This document shows, piece after piece, positions 12,695 through 16,827 of a stretch of 16,827 nt of DNA (the first letter of the stretch is position 1; the number at the start of each line of letters is the position of its first letter). The position numbers and the translations under genes are program-made. The notes under the pieces were generated by a model. The model worked only from the letters and a program-made list of their open reading frames with translations, searched no databases and had not been told where the DNA came from. This DNA comes from HXMU1420-2 sp040830545 (GTDB lineage: Bacteria > Pseudomonadota > Alphaproteobacteria > Rhodobacterales > Rhodobacteraceae): contig JBFOMB010000204.1 in assembly GCA_040830545.1 (NCBI GenBank), forward strand, positions 1 through 16,827, in the 5' to 3' direction.

Positions 12695-13461
12695 CGAAAC
12701 ATATCCTCCTTGCTGGCGCGCAGGATGTCCCGCGCGCTGGTTTCCGGGTGCGGTGTCCATTGAACCCCGCGAAACAGCACCAGCGGCGTTTTGGCCGCCT
12801 TGGCGATGACCAGACCGGACGCCGCCGCCAGTTCATCACTTAGCGCGGGTTCGGTGACGGACAGGGGGCGCCCCCAGGCATCCGTGCCACCGATATCCGA
12901 AGTTTTGGCAGGCACGCGATGCAGGCCGATGGCCACGTTTACCTGACCCAGCCGCCATGGCCTGCCGAAGGTGTCGGTGATCACGACGCCCAGCGTCACG
13001 CCGAACCGCTGTTCCAGCGCCAGACCCAACCGCCGCGCGCTGGCATCCGGGTCGTCGGGCAGTGTGATGACGGTATTTTCGCCCTCGGCATTGGATTCAT
13101 CCACCGCAGCGTTGGCCGAGATAAAGCCCAGCCGATGTTCGCAGATCATCGTGCCTTCGTTCTGTTCGGGGCGTTTGAACGCGCGCACGACGCGGGTGGA
13201 TTGGCCCAGCACAACCTCGACCTTGGCGGGGTCCTTGTTCAGATCGGTTGCGTATTTGCGAGCCTCGTCAGAGGGCGCGACCTTATCCAGGTCGATCACG
13301 TTGCCCTCGGCCTTCGACACGACCTTGTGCGCGAGGCACAGGATGTCGCCGTCTTCAACCCCTTGCGGTTCCAGACAATCGCCTAGGATCACGGCCAGAT
13401 CGTCGCCGGGACGGATGTCGGGCACACCGGGGATCGGAGTGATGTTGACCGGCGCGGTCAT
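12691..13461 (-). CDS. cofE: Coenzyme F420-0:L-glutamate ligase
   Basis: This 256-residue GTP-dependent ligase adds glutamate residues to F420-0 to give F420-1 and longer forms. Family blocks are HKVVSKAEG (45-53), GFISANAAVDESN (112-124), ITDTFGRPWRLGQ (161-173), VAIGLHRV and DAWGRPL (184-190). It has the size of a stand-alone CofE and lacks the C-terminal FMN-binding domain that makes actinobacterial FbiB about 450 residues. It overlaps cofC upstream and npdG downstream by 4 bp each. The glutamate chain length made by this protein cannot be predicted. Confidence 0.95.
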   Translation of the reverse strand: MTAPVNITPIPGVPDIRPGDDLAVILGDCLEPQGVEDGDILCLAHKVVSKAEGNVIDLDKVAPSDEARKYATDLNKDPAKVEVVLGQSTRVVRAFKRPEQNEGTMICEHRLGFISANAAVDESNAEGENTVITLPDDPDASARRLGLALEQRFGVTLGVVITDTFGRPWRLGQVNVAIGLHRVPAKTSDIGGTDAWGRPLSVTEPALSDELAAASGLVIAKAAKTPLVLFRGVQWTPHPETSARDILRASKEDMFR

Positions 13462-14075
13462 GGTGCAAACCCGGCGAGGTCGGGTACCTGCGTCGCTGCG
13501 CGGGTCAGGCAGGCGGTGGTGTCGATGTCAAAACTCAGACTGTCGAGCGGCATCAGGCGGACGTCCAGCCCTAGCGCCTCGGCCTCTGCCCGGTGCAGCA
13601 GGGCGGACCGTGGGCCGAACCGGAACGGGATGGCCGTGGCGGGGGATACGAGCAGGGCATTGGTCCCGCGATCGGTGGAGGGGCAGATCGTGACATCCGC
13701 GTCGCTGCTGAGGAAGATCAGAACATCCCGTTGCAGGGGTGCGGCGAGGTCGGCGGGGATGATACAGATACGGTCATATCCCTGCGCCCGCGCCCATTCG
13801 GCTGCGTGGGTCACAGCGCCGGTCAGCGTTGTGTGGTCGGGTTCCGCGATCACGCTGAACCCTGCTTGACACGCCAGCGCGGTTACCGTGTCGCTGCCTG
13901 TCACCACGGCCAGGTCCGCTCCGGCCTGATCGCCAACAGGAGTCAGAAACTCCAACGTGCGTTGAAACAGCAACCGTGCCAGCCGGATGCGGGCAGTGTC
14001 GTCCAACGCCCCGGACAGACGCGTTTTCGACGTGCTGGGGTCTTTCATTGGGACGGTGATCAGTGTCCGGGTCAT
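13458..14075 (-). CDS. cofC: 2-phospho-L-lactate (or related) guanylyltransferase
   Basis: This 205-residue nucleotidyltransferase activates the small phospho-acid side chain of F420 with GTP, forming the donor used by CofD. Visible blocks are the N-terminal VPMKDPSTSKTRLS (8-21, the nucleotide-binding loop), IIPADL (105-110), DRGTNALLV (135-143), FRFGPRS (151-157) and FDIDT. In family members from different organisms the substrate may be phospholactate, phosphoenolpyruvate or 3-phosphoglycerate, and sequence reading alone does not settle which one applies. It overlaps cofD and cofE by 4 bp each (ATGA). It is well recognisable as CofC through DRGTNAL and FRFGP. Confidence 0.92.
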   Translation of the reverse strand: MTRTLITVPMKDPSTSKTRLSGALDDTARIRLARLLFQRTLEFLTPVGDQAGADLAVVTGSDTVTALACQAGFSVIAEPDHTTLTGAVTHAAEWARAQGYDRICIIPADLAAPLQRDVLIFLSSDADVTICPSTDRGTNALLVSPATAIPFRFGPRSALLHRAEAEALGLDVRLMPLDSLSFDIDTTACLTRAATQVPDLAGFAP

Positions 14076-15019
14076 GCTGCCACCTCTGCACTGTCCTGAA
14101 ACAGCGTCAGGATGTGCCGCGCCAGCCGCGCCTTGTCGGTGGCATCGCGCATCAGGATGTCGGTCAGATGTGGGGTGATGCCCAATTCCGTCACCTGCGG
14201 AGCCAAAGCCGCGTCCGCTGAATCCATCAGGAAATGCCCAATTAGACCCTGATATATGCCCGCCACCCCCGCCGCGCCGGGCTGATAGCCCAGCGACATC
14301 AACATGCGATCCGCCGGGCCTTTGACTACCGCTCCGGCAATCAGCGGGGACACGGCGTAAACCGGCGCTTTCGCGGCGGCGATGGCCTCCCGCATGCCGG
14401 GCAGATCGACGATGGGGGCTATGCTGACCAGCGGGTTTGACGGCGCGATGACGATCACGTCTGCCTCAGCCAGAGCCGACAATGCCTCGGGTGTGACCGT
14501 GGCCGTATCCAGCCCGTGATAGGCCAGATCCAGAACATCGGGTTTGCACTGTTCCCGGACGAAGTACTCCTGAAAGCTGAGCCAACCTTGCTGCGTCAAA
14601 ACCCGTGTCTGTACGCGGTCATCTGTGGGCAAAACGATCCGCGCGGGTACGCCAAACTGCTCTGCAATCTCCGCCGTGACTTCGCTGGGCCGATTACCCT
14701 GCCGCAAACGTTGCGTCCGATAGATGTGCAACCCGAAATCCCGGTCGCCGAGCAACATCCAGGTGTCCGCACCCAATTCGCCCAGTACGTCCAGCGCGCG
14801 CCGCCCTTCATCGGCAACACCCCATCCCTGATCGCGATTGATCCGGCCCGACAACGTGTAAAGCATCGTGTCGATGTCAGGCGACACCCAAAGCCCGTGG
14901 AACTCCTCGTCATCACCCACGTTGCCGATCACGGTCAGATCCACATCATCCAGCGCGGCAAAGCCTTCGGCCATCTTCGCGCCACCAACACCGCCCGCCA
15001 AAAGCGTCACGCGGGTCAT
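14072..15019 (-). CDS. cofD: 2-phospho-L-lactate transferase
   Basis: This 315-residue enzyme transfers the phospho-acid moiety from the CofC product to the deazaflavin Fo, giving (dehydro-)F420-0. Motifs include LLAGGVGGAKMAEGF (6-20), GNVGDDEEFHGLWVSPDIDTMLYTLSG (32-58), LGDRDFGLH and APSNPLVSI. Length matches CofD/FbiA. The ATG at 15019 overlaps the cofH stop (ATGA) and is preceded by AGAGGTG, with 6-7 nt spacing. It is the third visible gene in the operon, after cofG and cofH. Assignment is secure. Confidence 0.95.
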   Translation of the reverse strand: MTRVTLLAGGVGGAKMAEGFAALDDVDLTVIGNVGDDEEFHGLWVSPDIDTMLYTLSGRINRDQGWGVADEGRRALDVLGELGADTWMLLGDRDFGLHIYRTQRLRQGNRPSEVTAEIAEQFGVPARIVLPTDDRVQTRVLTQQGWLSFQEYFVREQCKPDVLDLAYHGLDTATVTPEALSALAEADVIVIAPSNPLVSIAPIVDLPGMREAIAAAKAPVYAVSPLIAGAVVKGPADRMLMSLGYQPGAAGVAGIYQGLIGHFLMDSADAALAPQVTELGITPHLTDILMRDATDKARLARHILTLFQDSAEVAA

Positions 15020-16293
15020 TGCGTCACCTCTGGAAACATCTTCAGGAAGTCCAGCGGATCGCCACCCTGCCGCGCGACCAATGGCGCAATGTCCACCGGG
15101 TCGTGATCGTCAAACACATCCATCGTTTCGTAAATCGTGTTACGCCGAACCGGCACCCGCCCGGCAGAGCGGATGATTTCGCACAGCTCCATCGCCGTGA
15201 TTTCCTGCCCGTGTTTGGACCCGGCAGATCGCGAAATACTTTCGTTCATCAACGTGCCACCCAGATCGTTGACCCCGCGCGACAGCATCTGGCGGGCACG
15301 TTCTGCCCCCAACTTGGTCCAGCTGACCTGAATGTTGTCGATGAACCCGTGCAGCATGATCCGTGACACCGCATGCATCAGGTCGACCTCATGCGCGGTT
15401 GGTCCGGGGCGCACGGTGTCGGGGCTTTGCGTATACAGCGGGCTTTCCGTGTGCACGAAGCTGAGAGGCACCAGTTCGGTGAACCCGCCCGTGTCCCGCT
15501 GAATATCCCGCAGCAACGCGATGTGACCGGCCCAGTGTTCCGGCCCGTCCACATGACCATACATGATGGTCGCCGTGGTCGGGATGCCCACGTCATGGGC
15601 GGTGTGCATGATTTCGACCCAGCGTTCCGCGCTCAACTTGTTCTTGGTCAGTTTCTGGCGCACCTCGGTGTCCAGAATCTCGGCCGCTGTGCCGGGCATG
15701 GAGCCGAGGCCGGCGTTCCAAAGCTCGGTCAGGAAGGCGCGGTAGCTCTGCTTGGTCTTTGCCGCGCCATACCAGACCTCGAACGGGGAAAAGGCGTGGA
15801 TGTGCATGTCGGGCAGGGATGTTTTGATCGCGGTGATCAGGTCGCGGTAGTAGGTGCCGGGCATGTCAGGATGAAGGCCGCCCTGAATACAGACCTCGGT
15901 CCCGCCCCGGTCCCATGCCTCCTGCGCGCGGGCGACCACTTGCGCCGGTTCCAGCCATTCGGCCCCGGCATCCTCCTTGCGCTTGGCAAAGCCACAGAAC
16001 CTGCAGCCCATATAGCAGATGTTGGTGAAGTTGATGTTGCGGTTGACGACAAAGCTGACCCGGTCGCCATTGACCTTCTGCCGCAGCGCGTTCGCGGTGG
16101 CATAGATCGCCTGCCGATTGGCGTCGTCCCGATCGTTACGGGTGGCAAACAGCAGCACGCCATCCGCTTCGCTGACCTCATGCCCCAGCAATGCGCGGTT
16201 CAGGATGCGCCAGATCGGGCGGCTTGCGCTCTCCAAGCTGGATTGCAGTTCCACCGGGCGCTTGCGGTCAAAATCCTGTGCCGTGCCCTTCAT
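15016..16293 (-). CDS. cofH: Fo synthase subunit 2 (radical SAM)
   Basis: This 425-residue radical SAM enzyme attaches the tyrosine-derived radical to 5-amino-6-ribitylaminouracil in Fo formation. The [4Fe-4S] motif is CYMGCRFC (C93, C97, C100), inside NFTNICYMGCRFCGFAKRK. Later blocks are CIQGGLHPDM, HAFSPFEV, GLGSMPGTAAEILD, TTATIMYGHV and NDLGGTLMNESISR, typical of CofH. It starts by ATGA overlap with cofG, so Fo synthase is encoded here as two coupled proteins rather than the fused FbiC of actinobacteria. The substrate is a uracil derivative from riboflavin synthesis, a link to pyrimidine chemistry that is likely coincidental. Confidence 0.96.
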   Translation of the reverse strand: MKGTAQDFDRKRPVELQSSLESASRPIWRILNRALLGHEVSEADGVLLFATRNDRDDANRQAIYATANALRQKVNGDRVSFVVNRNINFTNICYMGCRFCGFAKRKEDAGAEWLEPAQVVARAQEAWDRGGTEVCIQGGLHPDMPGTYYRDLITAIKTSLPDMHIHAFSPFEVWYGAAKTKQSYRAFLTELWNAGLGSMPGTAAEILDTEVRQKLTKNKLSAERWVEIMHTAHDVGIPTTATIMYGHVDGPEHWAGHIALLRDIQRDTGGFTELVPLSFVHTESPLYTQSPDTVRPGPTAHEVDLMHAVSRIMLHGFIDNIQVSWTKLGAERARQMLSRGVNDLGGTLMNESISRSAGSKHGQEITAMELCEIIRSAGRVPVRRNTIYETMDVFDDHDPVDIAPLVARQGGDPLDFLKMFPEVTQ

Positions 16294-16827
16294 TCTGCCG
16301 CCTCCAGCGTTTGTTGCCGCGCCAGCCCGTCCGCCCGGGCCATGGTACGAATGCGGCCTGCCAGAACCGGATCCAGATAGGCGCTGCGATCCTCGATAAA
16401 CCTGGGATAGACAGTCAGCCGCTCGGTCAGGTCGAACCCGCCCGCCGCACAGCTATCGCCCAGCGCACGGATTTCGGGCCAGTCATGTTGCGGGTTGATG
16501 AAGTCGATGGTGACCGGGCTGATCCCGCCCCAGTCGTTGATCCCGGCATCCAGATAGGCCATGTGCCGCTGATGCAGGTTGGGCGGTGCTTGCAGGCTGA
16601 TCTCCGGGTTCAGGATCAGGCGAGCCGCCGCGATGGTGCGCAGCATGTCGTCCAGCGGCGGTTCTGGGTGCAACGCCACTTTGGTGTCCCGTTTACGTTG
16701 GGAGTTTTTGGCGAGGAACCCCTGAATATTGGCCAGTCTCCGGTGCGCGGGGGTGATTGCACCCAGCGCCCCGATCCCTTCTTCCCACGGCTCACCAATC
16801 ACCATCAGCAGGCCCGGGGGGAATGGG
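16290..16827 (-). CDS. cofG: Fo synthase subunit 1, C-terminal part (cut by window edge)
   Basis: The last 178 or so residues are visible; the start and the radical SAM cysteines lie right of the window. The piece begins PFPPGLLMVIGE, matching the PFTTGLLIGIGE block of CofG, and continues with VALHPEPPLDD, ISLQAPPNL and the strongly conserved AYLDAGINDWGGISPVTIDFINP. CofG performs the second half of Fo ring closure together with CofH. The stop overlaps the cofH start by 4 bp. The operon promoter is presumably upstream, outside the window. Confidence 0.93.
   Translation of the reverse strand, partial: PFPPGLLMVIGEPWEEGIGALGAITPAHRRLANIQGFLAKNSQRKRDTKVALHPEPPLDDMLRTIAAARLILNPEISLQAPPNLHQRHMAYLDAGINDWGGISPVTIDFINPQHDWPEIRALGDSCAAGGFDLTERLTVYPRFIEDRSAYLDPVLAGRIRTMARADGLARQQTLEAAE

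Overview
The window looks like a chromosomal segment of a Rhodobacterales (roseobacter-type) alphaproteobacterium. This rests on high GC, tight operons with 4-bp ATGA overlaps, alphaproteobacterial intergenic palindromes of the CCCCGGA/TCCGGGG type, and the family resemblance of the encoded proteins. The taxon is inferred, not proven.

Layout. (1) Positions 1-1239: the 5' part of an iron-containing alcohol dehydrogenase on the minus strand, divergent from a LysR regulator, with a T-N11-A palindrome over the lysR start. (2) Positions 1279-9397, all minus strand and so read right to left: an M20 N-carbamoyl-beta-alanine amidohydrolase, a GIY-YIG nuclease gene enclosed by 28-bp inverted repeats, dihydropyrimidinase, a DUF4760-like membrane protein, an ABC ATPase, a GNAT acetyltransferase, a repeat-rich 336-bp gap, two ABC permeases and an NMT1/THI5-type binding protein. 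This reads as uptake and hydrolysis of dihydropyrimidines or hydantoins. (3) Positions 9398-10945: two RutR-like TetR regulators facing each other. The first is divergent from the hydrolase operon across a double inverted operator resembling the RutR box. A pair of inverted palindromes separates their 3' ends. (4) Positions 11002-16827, minus strand: cofG (partial), cofH, cofD, cofC, cofE, NADPH:F420 reductase and an LLM flavin/F420-type oxidoreductase, closed by a strong hairpin terminator. The first six genes are chained by five ATGA overlaps.

How it may fit together. The right half makes coenzyme F420, reduces it with NADPH and offers an LLM-family enzyme that could use F420H2. The left half imports a ring compound and performs the last two steps of reductive pyrimidine degradation (ring opening, then release of CO2, NH3 and beta-alanine). 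No PreA/PreT dihydropyrimidine dehydrogenase is visible. The RutR-like regulators lie between the halves. The most interesting hypothesis is that the LLM enzyme supplies an F420-dependent redox step on the pyrimidine or hydantoin ring, so that the region is an F420-linked cyclic-amide catabolic system. The gene content is read from sequence; the catalytic link is inference.
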